Below are positions 22,506 to 32,513 of a stretch of DNA of 64,000 nt, one piece after another; position 1 is the stretch's first letter; the number at the start of each line of letters is the position of its first letter. The stretch covers positions 206,039 to 270,038 of the forward strand of contig NW_019173971.1 in assembly GCF_001642475.1 (NCBI RefSeq), written 5' to 3'. The notes under the pieces were generated by a model, which had not been told where the DNA came from, made no database searches, and worked only from the letters and a program-made list of their open reading frames with translations. The translations under genes were made by a program, and so were the position numbers. This DNA is from Fonsecaea monophora (Eukaryota > Ascomycota > Eurotiomycetes > Chaetothyriales > Herpotrichiellaceae).

Positions 22506-23789
22506 ATGTCAATAAAACCAGACTTCGACATTGCCATCGTGGGCGGGGGCATCGCTGGCCTTTGCCTCGCCTTGTCCATCATTGGCCAGTCTTCCATACC
22601 GGTCACCCTCTACGAAGCAGCACCAGCATTTGGGGAGATCGGTGCCGGCGTCGCCTTTGGGCCCAATGCAGTGCGGGCCATGTTCCTGATATCGAAGGAG
22701 TTTGGCTCGAGATTTCAGGCCCGGGCAACATCCAACTTGTCGCCAGAAAAGAAGAATACCTGGTTCGACTTCCGCATCGGCATGGATGGCAAGACTGAAG
22801 AGGCTCGGCAGCGAGGTGTTCGAGCCGGCCAATTCCTCTGCACGGTCGACGAGCCAGAGCCGCACAGTGGCTTGATCAACCGCTCTCACTTCCTCGACAT
22901 CCTGGTTGACCTGCTCCCGCCCAATTTCGGGACCTTTGGCAAGATCCTGACGTCGTTGGAGGACAACGGCCCTGCTGGTGTGCTCTTGCGCTTTGAAGAC
23001 GGCACAGAAGCCACGCACAGCGCAGTCATTGGTTGCGACGGAATCAAGAGTCGCACGAGACGTATCCTTGCCGGGGAGGATAGTCCCAAGGTCCTGCCGA
23101 CTTTTACCGGGAAATACTGCTATCGCGGCATGATCCCTATGCACCTTGCAGTGGAGAAGCTGGGCGAAGAGCTCGCGCAGAATTGTCAGGCTTACATGGG
23201 ATATCATGGGCATATTCTAACCTTCCCCGTCGCCAAAGGGAAGATGATGAACGTTGTCGCATTCCACTCGCAGGACGAATGGCGACACGAGAGGATGGTG
23301 ATACCGGCCACAAAGGAACAGATCTTTGCAGACTTCAAAGATTGGGGCACGCAAGTCAAGGATATAATCAACCTGATGGGCCCCTCGGACATCTGGGCGC
23401 TCTTTGATCATCCCAGCCTCGACACCTACACGCGCGGAAGACTATGCTTGATGGGCGATGCAGCTCACGCATCGACGCCCTTTCAGGGCGCAGGCGCCGG
23501 GATGGCGGTGGAGGACGCATATGTGCTGGGGAGTCTTTTGACGAGTATCCGGAGCGGCGATCAGCTGGAGTCGGCATTTCAAGCTTTTGATGCGCTCCGA
23601 CGAGAGCGGACACAGAGGCTGGTGACTTCGAGCAGAGAGTCTGGTCAATTGTGGCACTTTGAGCTCGAGGGAGACGATGTAGAAAAGATCCGAGATCTAC
23701 TTGCGAGTCGGATGCGTTGGATTTGGGAATATGACATCGAGGCCGATGTGAGAGCCGCCGTGGCTACGCTGCAGCAGCAGCAAGAGTGA
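22506..23789 (+). CDS. FAD-dependent class A monooxygenase 1 (salicylate-hydroxylase-like)
   Basis: Single exon, 427 aa; the ATG at 22506 is chosen because the frame upstream has only a TTG. All three class A flavoprotein signatures are present: the FAD Rossmann loop VGGGIAGL (G-x-G-x2-G at residues 13-18), the DG motif in IGCDGIKSRTRR, and the GD motif in CLMGDAAHASTPFQGAG near residue 316. The reaction is NAD(P)H- and O2-dependent hydroxylation, often with decarboxylation, of a phenolic acid to a catechol-type product. Such a product would suit the extradiol dioxygenase 5 kb away (inference). It is followed on the same strand by a second enzyme of this class. Confidence 0.93.
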   Translation: MSIKPDFDIAIVGGGIAGLCLALSIIGQSSIPVTLYEAAPAFGEIGAGVAFGPNAVRAMFLISKEFGSRFQARATSNLSPEKKNTWFDFRIGMDGKTEEARQRGVRAGQFLCTVDEPEPHSGLINRSHFLDILVDLLPPNFGTFGKILTSLEDNGPAGVLLRFEDGTEATHSAVIGCDGIKSRTRRILAGEDSPKVLPTFTGKYCYRGMIPMHLAVEKLGEELAQNCQAYMGYHGHILTFPVAKGKMMNVVAFHSQDEWRHERMVIPATKEQIFADFKDWGTQVKDIINLMGPSDIWALFDHPSLDTYTRGRLCLMGDAAHASTPFQGAGAGMAVEDAYVLGSLLTSIRSGDQLESAFQAFDALRRERTQRLVTSSRESGQLWHFELEGDDVEKIRDLLASRMRWIWEYDIEADVRAAVATLQQQQE

Positions 23790-24586
23790 AGCCTCTGGGC
23801 GTAAGGGCTATTGTCTTTCTAAAATCTATGTATCTCGTATGGGGTTCCCATGCTATGAATAGCCTGAGAGAATGCCTCCCCTTACAGGAGTTGATGCCCT
23901 GACTGATCTGGGGCGACAACATCGAGCTGCTCACGAGGACAATAATTGCATATAGTATGCGACTTGATGAGTACTCCGAGTACAAGTACGCATAACTCCA
24001 ATTTACTGTAAGAGGCTAAAACAAAGCATTGGGATTTCGCCACTCCACATTACTATCCATCACGAGGGCGCATCGTCTTCAAATCCCCATGGCTCAGGCT
24101 ACACACAGTACGACTCCTCGCATGACAGCGGATTCCCATGTGCGACTCCAGACCGCCTGCCACGACCATGAATCACTCCTCTAGAGGCGGTGGCCAGCGA
24201 CGCAGCTTGTCCGAGATAATGCGAGCTCGTCGCTTTGCCTCCGCATAACCGAGAAGACGCCCACATGCCACCGTTCTTGCCACTTTAGATTCCAAACAAA
24301 GGTGCGTGATGAGGGTTGCGCTTCGGGAGATTTTCCGACCCGATCATCGCAGTGAGTGATACTGAGACCCAACATTGTAGGTAGGTGAGTGTGTCTGGGC
24401 CTGGATACCTTGACCAAGGGAAGAATATACTTCTCGGCTGTCGCGTGTGGGCTGATAAGGTCTGGTGTCTCTGTACTTTGTATATGCTTGTATAACAGCC
24501 CGGCTTTCTTGTTTCACACTGCATCTGTCATTGCTTCGAGGAGCTTTACACAAACAGCCTTCCACGTCAGACACTACACAAGCAAA
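23790..24586. other. Intergenic, promoter of monooxygenase 2
   Basis: 797 nt between two same-strand flavin monooxygenases. Short minus-strand open frames overlap each other and lack domains. I see nothing functional beyond the promoter. Confidence 0.5.
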
Positions 24587-26125
24587 ATGATCGCTCAGAA
24601 ACCACCCCTCAAGGTGATCGTGGTCGGTGCCGGCTTCGCGGGGCTGGCTACAGGCATCGAGTGCGCCCAGCGCGGAATGGACGTCACCATCCTGGAGAAG
24701 TACACCGACTCGAACAGTCAAGGAGGTACGGTAGCAGCACCATTCATTCCAGCAGCGAAGAGAGTAAAGAAAACATATCTCTGACTAAATTCTCCCCTTC
24801 CACAGATATCCTCGACTTCTTCCCCAACGGCGGCCGGGTCATCAAGCGCTGGGCCAACGGCGCCGTGGGCGCAAAGATCCACGAGACGGGGTGCAACAAG
24901 ATCCGCGCCATGGAGCTGTACAAGTACGACGGGAAATACATCGTCGACGTGCCCTGGGCGCGGACCGAGGAGGAGTTCGACGTCACCTACGCCGGCCACA
25001 GGGGGAAACTCCACAGCATCATCGCCGAGTACGCGCGGAGCCAGGTCAAGGACGTCCGAGTCGGCGTCGGCGTGGTCGAGTACCTGGAGGAAACGGACCG
25101 AGCCGGCGTGCGCCTGAGCACCGGTGAAACGCTCTGGGGCGACTGTGTCATCGCCGCGGACGGGCCACGGTCCATCGCGCGCAAACAGGTGCTGGGCATC
25201 ACGGACGTCAAGGACGGGACCTCGTGGGCCGTGTTTCGGAGCTTCTTCAAGACGGACGAGGCGGCGCGGAAGCACCCGGACCTCCAGAACTTCTTCTACG
25301 AGGACAAGGACACGGTGCGGTTCTGGATGTGGGAGCATCTCAGCCTGATGGCATTTCAATGGAACGGAGGCAAAGATGTCGCATGGGTTCTCATTCATCC
25401 GGTACATACATTTCCTCTCCATCTTGACATGACATGACTGACTACTGACAATCCCGGACCAGGAACAAGACAACTCGGACGAATCGTGGTCCAACATCGC
25501 AAAGAAGGAAGAGGTGATTGAGTGGATGAAACCCTTCACCGGTAAAGACGCCCGAGCCCTCCTCGACATCACCCCGCTGCACAAGACGATCGATTTCAAA
25601 CTGGTGTACCGCCCCGCGATCCCCAAGTGGACCAGCGAGGGTGGGCGGACGATTCTCATCGGCGACGCCGCCCACGCCAACCTGCCCACCGCCGGTCAGG
25701 GAGCATCGCAGGCCCTAGAAGACGCCGTCACGGTGGCCCACTGCCTGGCCGAAGCGGACGGCGACGTCCGGCTCGGGCTGGAAGCCGCGCAGAGGATCCG
25801 GTACCATCGATCCAACGCCGTGCACAAGAGCGGCCAGATGAACCGCGACGCGTTCCGGAATATTCCATGGGACGAGATCGAAGCCAACCCCGAAGCATGG
25901 GCCAAAAAGAGGTTCCCGAAGCTGAAGCCGTGGGATCCCCAGGTGTGGGCCGAGGAGAATTTCCCCAAGGTCGCCGAGGAGATCAGGCTGGCAAGACGGG
26001 GCCGTTGGACGAAGTTGCAGTGCCTTTGCCGGAGGGTGGAATCTGGTCGATTGCGACTTAAAATCTCACAAGTTTCTCGGGGGGGAGGGGGGGTTGTTAG
26101 GCGGACTTCGTGGTTGATATGCTGA
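24587..26125 (+). CDS. FAD-dependent class A monooxygenase 2, possible C-terminal frameshift
   Basis: Three exons, 24587-24725, 24806-25401 and 25463-26125, give 465 aa as written. The FAD loop VGAGFAGL is at residues 13-20, the DG motif in AADGPRSIARKQ and the GD motif in LIGDAAHANLPTAGQGASQALEDA. The length and the EAWAKKRFPKLKPWDPQVW segment match salicylate-hydroxylase-like fungal enzymes. After about 25995 the frame becomes Arg/Gly-rich and ends with an unlikely Cys/Trp-containing tail. The +1 frame instead reads a typical family C-terminus, PLPEGGIWSIAT, ending at 26061. One extra G in the GGGG run near 25998-26001 would restore it, so this is either a base-call error or a recent late frameshift. 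Only the last 20 or so residues are affected, so activity may be kept. Confidence 0.88.
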
Positions 26126-26187
26126 ATGCTGGGGAATATAAACACGTTGGGAAAGTTGTCCCTCTCTCTATTAGGATAGTATATAGT

Positions 26188-26982
26188 TTATCGGCGTAGA
26201 TAGTACAATGCACTCTCCATCAACAGCTCGGTATACCACATATGCAGCCGCTGCACTTTCTCCATCGGCTTTTCCGTCGTCGCCGCCTTGCTCGCACCCT
26301 GATACATGGCCGTTTTGATGCTCAGATCGGCGACACCCGCGTCGAAATCCGGGTCGATGGCGACTTCGAGAAGACTGTCGTGGTCACGCAGAGACTCCCC
26401 CGCGGTGCCCTGCGACTTGCCGGCGCGGAACAAGATGGACGTCGGCTCTTTGGCAATGACCTCGAGATGATCCGTGACTATGGTGCCGATCTCATAGTTG
26501 CTGGCAAACAGATCCGCAGACTCCCACAGCTGTGTTGAACGTCCGGGCAGGCCGCGGAATAGTTTTGCCCAGAGGAGTCTTTGGGGTGTGAATCCTAGAT
26601 CCATCCATCCATTCTTGGTCAATACCAGACCCGTATATTCATTCTTGTCCGAAAGACCAATACGAGTGTCAGACTCACCGAATCCACCCCACACGCCGCC
26701 GCAGAACCTCTCGATGAGTTTCGTTCCTCCCTGCCGCATATCGCTGACGAGCTCCGGGGGCAGGTCCGACAGGCGCACGCGACGGACACAGACATCGATC
26801 AGCGTGGGATTGTGCCACGGGTTGTATTTGTTGAAGAACCTCGAGGTCATGATCGAATCGGATGCGTCGTTGATCTCGTGCCACTGGCATTTTCTGGTGA
26901 AGAGGTAGAAGCAGCCGATCGAGGTGGCGCCCACGGCTGTTGCGCCTCTGGCGAGTTTGAAAATACCGGATCTCAGGCCCAT
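26188..26982 (-). CDS. Orphan fungal protein with N-terminal membrane segment
   Basis: Single exon, 264 aa, from a clear ATG (26982) to a stop at 26188. I do not recognise the family. A hydrophobic stretch at about residues 14-29 (ATAVGATSIGCFYLFT) looks like a signal anchor. The body is a mixed alpha/beta sequence with regular strands such as SILFRAGKSQG and SLLEVAIDPDF and a closing helix LHMWYTELLMESALYYL; that pattern of strands plus a long C-terminal helix is reminiscent of START/lipocalin-like ligand binders, but this is only an impression. No catalytic motif is visible. It is tail to tail with monooxygenase 2 (62 nt) and may be a membrane-associated partner of the pathway. Confidence 0.75.
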   Translation of the reverse strand: MGLRSGIFKLARGATAVGATSIGCFYLFTRKCQWHEINDASDSIMTSRFFNKYNPWHNPTLIDVCVRRVRLSDLPPELVSDMRQGGTKLIERFCGGVWGGFGESDTRIGLSDKNEYTGLVLTKNGWMDLGFTPQRLLWAKLFRGLPGRSTQLWESADLFASNYEIGTIVTDHLEVIAKEPTSILFRAGKSQGTAGESLRDHDSLLEVAIDPDFDAGVADLSIKTAMYQGASKAATTEKPMEKVQRLHMWYTELLMESALYYLRR

Positions 26983-27400
26983 CCTCGACTATCAGCACTG
27001 AAGCAGGAGTCGAAAGGTCGTGGTCACCGTCTCTGTCCTCTGTTCAGGAGCAGTGCTGATCTGTTAAAGGAAATAATACTCGTGCAATTTAACAAGGTAC
27101 AAGCCTTCCTAGGCTACGGGGCTCTCGCCCGACGGATCCTCAAAGGGGGTAATCAGGCGTCGGGGTGTCGAGACGGAACTATTCTACCAATTTGATACAT
27201 CATTGGAGATAGCAAAATGTTATATCCATCCATTCATTGCATGCAGCTCCCATCTTGTGCTACTCTTGGCACCCTTGCTACAGAGTTGCTCTGTTTAACT
27301 AAAGGCAATCGTCCCATCTACGGTGCTTCCTAGATGACTTTCAACCTGGCATACATTTCAGACACTGCTTTCTCAGACTTCTCATAAACAGCCACATCGT
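26983..27400. other. Intergenic, promoter of the orphan gene
   Basis: 418 nt between the orphan gene start and the cupin gene stop, both on the minus strand. No gene is seen. Confidence 0.5.
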
Positions 27401-27987
27401 TTATGACTTTGTCGGCTTAGGGATAGGCAACGTCGCATAATTCGCCATTGCATCAATATGCTCCTGTGCCGTGATGGGCCGATCTCCATTCACCATGGTG
27501 CCCAACAACTTGAAGTAATTGATATAAAAGGCCGGCGTGTACGTGTTGAAGAACTTGGACTCGCCGTCGGTGGGATTACTGAATGTATGTGGTGCCCGGA
27601 TCGGCACGACAACGTAGTCGCCTTCTTTGGCGTCGATGGTCTCCTCGGTGCCGTCCTCGCGGGGGATGTGGTAGCGGATCGTCCCCTTGGTAGTCCAGAA
27701 GGTCTCATCGTGCATCTCGTGCCAATGGGCCGGAGGACCTTTCATCCCCGGGGGGAGAGTGAATTCGGCGGCACCGATGCGGTTGTCTTTTTTTGACACA
27801 GTTGTCAGCATTCCAATACCTTGTTGTTTCATTACCTGCTTTACATACCGGTACGTGAGCCATCTTCTAGCACTCGACAAGTGATGGGGCCGAGATGGAT
27901 GATCTCGCCAGCCTTGGCCGGGACGAAGTTGACGGGGATCCCGTTCTGGGGGAACTTGAGCAAATGGCCCGGAAATTCTTCGCCCAT
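27401..27987 (-). CDS. Cupin-fold protein (quercetinase-like small cupin)
   Basis: Two exons, 27987-27849 and 27786-27401, give 174 aa; the intron (GTATGT donor, acceptor AAAAAG) joins EDGSRT to DNRIGAAEF in frame. The single cupin barrel carries the metal motif HWHEMHDETFW (His, His and Glu ligands) after PPGMKGPPA, then GDYVVVPIRAPHTFSNP as the second conserved motif. Family members are metal-dependent dioxygenases, isomerases or sugar-binding proteins. A ring-opening or oxygenative role would suit the neighbourhood, but the sequence does not decide it. The C-terminal helix (TAQEHIDAMANYA) is common in fungal homologues. It is divergent from the flavin-reductase-like gene. Confidence 0.88.
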
Positions 27988-28532
27988 TTTCGATTGTAGA
28001 TTGGAGGTTCACAGGAAAGAGATGGGAGAGGAGATCTCGTAGATGCTGGAGCTGGTTCTGGCCATTGCACAGACCATTTGCTCTGATAAACAGTTACTAC
28101 CGTTGTACCCAGTCACTCAGTCGGCGGTCTGGTGCGAGGCTCTCGGCTGCTGCGGCCGATGTGGGAACGACAATGATGTTCGCCGAGGCCTCCATACCAA
28201 GTCCAGGGCGTCCGGGGTACCACGTTCCAGGCCTCACTCGACTTTGCACTGGAGATGGCTTCCTTCTGCTTGCGAGAGACTGTCGGGTTCAGGGCCCGAC
28301 GGAGATTGAACACTCGTCTTTGCTGGTCCAGGTGGGCATCAGGGACAATGAGGTCTTCTAGAGCACCGAACATCGATATTGAAGCAACATCAATACGATC
28401 GCTCCTGATCCAACCGCCAAGAAGGATTGGATTGAATCACATCCATCCCAACCGACCAAATTCCAGTCCTTGCCCATCTGTCTGGCACGCACAAAAACAT
28501 TTCCTAAGACAGCACAAAAGCCAACCTTCACC
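27988..28532. other. Intergenic, divergent promoter region
   Basis: 545 nt between the cupin (minus) and the flavin-reductase-like gene (plus). Several CGG/CCG triplets occur around 28120-28160 but no clear dyad. No gene is seen. Confidence 0.45.
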
Positions 28533-29231
28533 ATGCTCTACGAACCCGGAAAATCACCACACAACCTCCCCCACGACCCCTTCAAAGCCTGCGTGATCCC
28601 CCGACCGATAGGATGGATCTCGACCATATCGGCAGACGACCCAAGCGTGCACAACCTGGCGCCCTACTCACAGTTCACCAACCTGACATTCGACCCCCCG
28701 TACGTCATGTTCTCCGCGAACCAGAAGCCCAACCTCGAACGCAAAGACACGGTGCGCAACGCCGAGAAGACGGGCAAGTTCGTCTGGAACCTGGCGACGT
28801 GGGACCTGCGCGAGGCCGTCAACATCTCCGCCGAGCAGGTCCGGTACGGGGTCGACGAGTTCGCGCGGGCCAATCTCGACAAGGAATGGAGTCAGATCCT
28901 GCCGGGCCAGAAGGTGCCCATGGTCAAGGACAGCCCCGTCAAGTTCGAGTGCGTCTATCACACAACGTTGCGCCTCCCGGGGAACCCGCCCATGGGCACC
29001 GTCGACGTGGTGGTCGGCAAGGTCGTCGCCGTGCACATCAAAGACGAGGTCCTCACGGACGGGAAGCTGGATCCCAAGAAGACGCTGCCGATCGCGAGGT
29101 GCGGGTACTACGACTACACGGTCGTGCGGGACACGTTTGAGATGATTATCCCAGGGCTCGACGAGTCGTCGCTCGCTGGGCTGGAGGGCAGTAGAGCCAG
29201 GCACCAGAAGCTTGGTCAATCAAAGATATAG
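28533..29231 (+). CDS. Flavin-reductase-like FMN-binding split-barrel protein
   Basis: Single exon, 232 aa; the ATG at 28533 precedes the conserved start of the fold, and the frame upstream lacks similarity. The DIM6/NTAB-type FMN-binding domain is recognisable from CVIPRPIGWIST, NLAPYSQFTNLTFDPPYVMFS and KTGKFVWNLATWDLREAVN, with VVGKVVAVHI and LPIARCGYYDYTVV in the second half. Proteins of this family supply reduced flavin to two-component monooxygenases or reduce flavins and quinones directly. Class A flavin monooxygenases do not need such a partner, so its client here is unclear. Cytoplasmic by lack of signal sequence. Confidence 0.9.
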   Translation: MLYEPGKSPHNLPHDPFKACVIPRPIGWISTISADDPSVHNLAPYSQFTNLTFDPPYVMFSANQKPNLERKDTVRNAEKTGKFVWNLATWDLREAVNISAEQVRYGVDEFARANLDKEWSQILPGQKVPMVKDSPVKFECVYHTTLRLPGNPPMGTVDVVVGKVVAVHIKDEVLTDGKLDPKKTLPIARCGYYDYTVVRDTFEMIIPGLDESSLAGLEGSRARHQKLGQSKI

Positions 29232-29424
29232 TCGCAGGTCTTAGATCCAGAATCCGTGGGTAATAATTTTTCATTGCTTTGGGATTTAAGGACATGTGTA
29301 TATTGTGTGCTTGTGGTATTCTGGACTCGCTCGCTCAACCAACTAGGAAGTAAACCAGACGCTCTACCCCTCTTCCAGCGTTCATAATGTGCACTAGTTT
29401 GACAAATACAGCCTCTATAGATAG

Positions 29425-32074
29425 TCACGGAAACCCTCCCATATTGAAGTCCGCAGAAGTAAAGTCTGGGATGTCTTCGCCAAAGTCCAAGCCGGGCATT
29501 TGATCCGCGTCCCCGTCTGTCTCGTGCTGGTCGAGCCAGAAAAGGGCATTGTGGTCACTGAAAGACATCCTGCCCGGATCGTCGAGTGGTTGTTCCTGCT
29601 GAGACGACAGAGCGGGATATGGCATTCCCCCATCCACACCTTCGTGGCTGCCAGACCCAGACTCTACCGCTGCTCCCATGCTGCTGGGAGGAGGACCTCG
29701 CACATCCACCGAAGCCGAAGCTGAACCTGTGGAAGGCACCGACACGCTCTGTCTGCGCTTTGCGGCTTGCAGGGCTTTCCGCCTCTGCGCCTTCGCCTGG
29801 TCCATCATGCGCATGATCTGCCGCCACTGGCGCGCCTCCCTGTGAATCCCCGACGACATGGGGTTCCATCTGAGCACGGCCATTTCCTCGACGGCGCGCC
29901 AGCCGCGCTTGGCCTTCTTCCCCAAGGGCTGCAGACAGAGGCAGTAGAGAACATAGGCCAGGGCCTCCCACTGGTTGAAGGAGTGGAAGAACCAGTGCCA
30001 CTTCTGGGTTCGGGGGTCGGTGCGGAGCTTGAACGTCGTCTCGAGAGTCTCGACGGCGTCCTCGAAGAGTCTGTCCCTCTCACTTTCGGTCAGGGTGGTG
30101 TGTCTCTGCAGGGGCTCTTGGATGTGGAGGCGCAGTTTGCGCGTCAGGATCGAAACGAGTTGCTGTGTGGCCTGCTCAAGACATCAGTTTTCCTTTCCAT
30201 TCCTACATTTGGCATTGGGGAGGGAGTGGTATCTGAGGATATACAGACATACCCATTGTAACGGACTCGAGGGCGAACAGAGCCGGCTGTACCGAAGAAA
30301 TAAATGCTGTTCGCACGATTGCACCCACATGTGTCTCTCCTGAAGAGACATGTCGCAGAGTCGTTTGCCCATTTCGACGAGATACCGTCGTGAATCGGAC
30401 ATGGTTCTCATGATGTCGGTGATCTCGCACCGGAGGAGGATGAAGGTCGTGTCTGTGAACGTTTCCTGCCGATCCGGGTAGTCTGTCATATCTGGGAACA
30501 GGTCTCTATCGTCCAGATTCCGCGGGAGTTGTGCATCGAAGCTGCTGACCTCGAGTCTTGCGACGAAACCAGTCAGCGAACACTATCTCAATGGCATTTG
30601 TGCCAGATACTCACAAGGTATATTCGGATGCAGAATCTTCAGAGGCCGGCGCCTCGAGAATCGCAATCTGCCACCATAACCTCCGCCGGAGCTCCAGCTG
30701 GAACAAGGGCAGGCCAAAGTCACCAGAGCGGTGTAGACCGAGCGACTGTCCCAGTCGGGCTGCGAGGCCGGTCAACTTCCACGATAGCTGGGCACTGTGG
30801 TTTCGTAGCAAGACCAGATATAATACAAAAGCCTGCAGGACCTCGAGGTCGTCCGTCGAGACCAGCTTGCACTTTGCCAGTGCTCGCTCAACACCGAGGC
30901 GGAATCGCGAACAGAGCGTCGAGCGATCCTCGGAGAATAGAGACTGGCATTCTTCGTTTGACAAACTGGTGACAGATCCGAAGAAGATGGCAAAACAGAG
31001 CGCTTCGAGACTGTCAGAAGGCCGATGATCTTGTCTCATCGCGTCGACCAGTCTAGGTTCGAGCGTGGGGACATGGACAATCTTCGTCATGGGGTCGATG
31101 TTTTCCTTGAAAATACTCCAGAGTAGCATTCTCGCTTCTGGAGGTGGCTGGAGAGAGCTTGCGTTGTCAGGACCCGGATCGAGGCCGAGAAAGAAGCTGT
31201 AGTCAGGCTGGGGCTCCTCTTCCTTGGACACGAAGTCTTCTTCTTCCCCTTCTTCGTCATCGTCTTCGTCCTCTGATTCCGAAACAGAGGCTCCCGGCGG
31301 CTGATCGACGTCAATATAGCCCCCTGAAGCATGCACATCTGTCACCCACATACATACCCGCAAGTTCAAGGCATTCCACGGGGACTCCTTGACGTAAGTC
31401 AGCTTGCCCTGATCACGAACCAGCCTGCCGCCAGCCGAGTCGGGTGTTCTCGTTGCGGACACCCACTCTCTCCCAGCATCGACCCCCGGCTGTGTGGGCA
31501 GCTGGCTGGGGGGTATCTCTGGTAGCATTCGCTGCTGGGAAGATGACTGAGGAAGGGAAATCTGTGGCCCAGGCTGCGGGGCTGGGCGAGGTGATACCGG
31601 TCGAGGCGCCGGTTCAATCTGTCTCTGCCTGAGAGCAGGCTCTAGTGTATGCACTGCTTGCGCGAGGGACTGTATTGTCCTCAACAGCTCCGGCGACGAG
31701 GCCAGCAGCTTTCCTCTCGACGTGGTCGGATAATTGCACGGCATCTGCATCTTGACACAGTTCTCGCAGGGCTGTTTCTTGTTGCACTTGACTTTTCTTC
31801 TCCTGCACGCAAAGCATGATCTGGATTTTATGGCGTTGTCGTTACCCTCGACGCCGCCGCTGAGGTTCCCTGACTGCGATGGCGGCTGCTGGTCTTGATC
31901 ACTACTCGTCGGTGGCTCAAGGTTCCCCTGTCCGCTCCGGGCCTTGTCCATGGCGGGGTGTACGTATCTCTGGTAAAGTGTCGTGATCACAGAAGTGTCA
32001 ATCTGGTGACCCAGCATCGCCTGACCTCCCTCGGTCGGGGGGTGTACAATAATGGGACTATCGAGATCAAACAT
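29425..32074 (-). CDS. Zn2Cys6 transcription factor 2 (paralogue of regulator 1)
   Basis: Four exons, 32074-31358, 31300-30615, 30556-30253 and 30171-29425, give 817 aa. The zinc cluster is C-x2-C-x6-C-x5-C-x2-C-x6-C at residues 87-113. A long acidic run (EDEDDDEEGEEEDF) opens exon 2, matching the Asp-rich start of exon 2 in regulator 1. The middle homology region includes LSWKLTGLAARLGQSLGLHRS and RRRLWWQIAILEA. Introns occupy the same positions as in regulator 1, and exon 3 is again 304 nt. The first intron (31357-31301, 57 nt) has no stop and is inferred from that homology, so a 19-residue longer isoform is possible. The junction after exon 2 gives one extra Leu relative to regulator 1. 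It is divergent from the P450 at 32514. Confidence 0.92.
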
Positions 32075-32513
32075 AGATATGATAGGCGGCCCTAGCGCGA
32101 CCACGGGGAGGGATAAGCAATAGATGTGACCTGATGTGATACTGATCCGACCAAGACTGGAATCTGCCCAACCACCACTACACCTCTCCCATCGGTAGCA
32201 TCGAGACAGGAACAGGGAGAATGAATGGCCGTTCCCGCACCTCCGAGGCCCAGACTTGTGCGGTCCAAAGCAGTAATTGGGTCAAGTCTGATTTGCTCTC
32301 GCCGAGTCTCGTATCTTCGCCCGAAGCGTCAATACTGGGAAGGAGAGTCCCGCCGGTTTGCTCGGTACGAAACACCCGCCCCGCCAGACCCTTGTCTTCA
32401 GGGCTGTTTCACCTAGAATAGATAGATAGCGAGGGAATGGAGACGTACAGGTGCGAAAGACAGTGAGAAAGCCATTCAAGCGCCTCGGACCTGGCATACC
32501 ATTGCTACACACA
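32075..32513. other. Intergenic, divergent promoter of regulator 2 and P450
   Basis: 439 nt, no gene. It carries several CGG/CCG triplets but I find no perfect dyad like that at 16.7 kb. Confidence 0.5.

Noticed and set aside
24718..25689. 323-codon minus-strand frame opposite flavin monooxygenase 2
   Set aside because: It is an antisense shadow; it runs through the introns of the plus-strand gene and has no family features.
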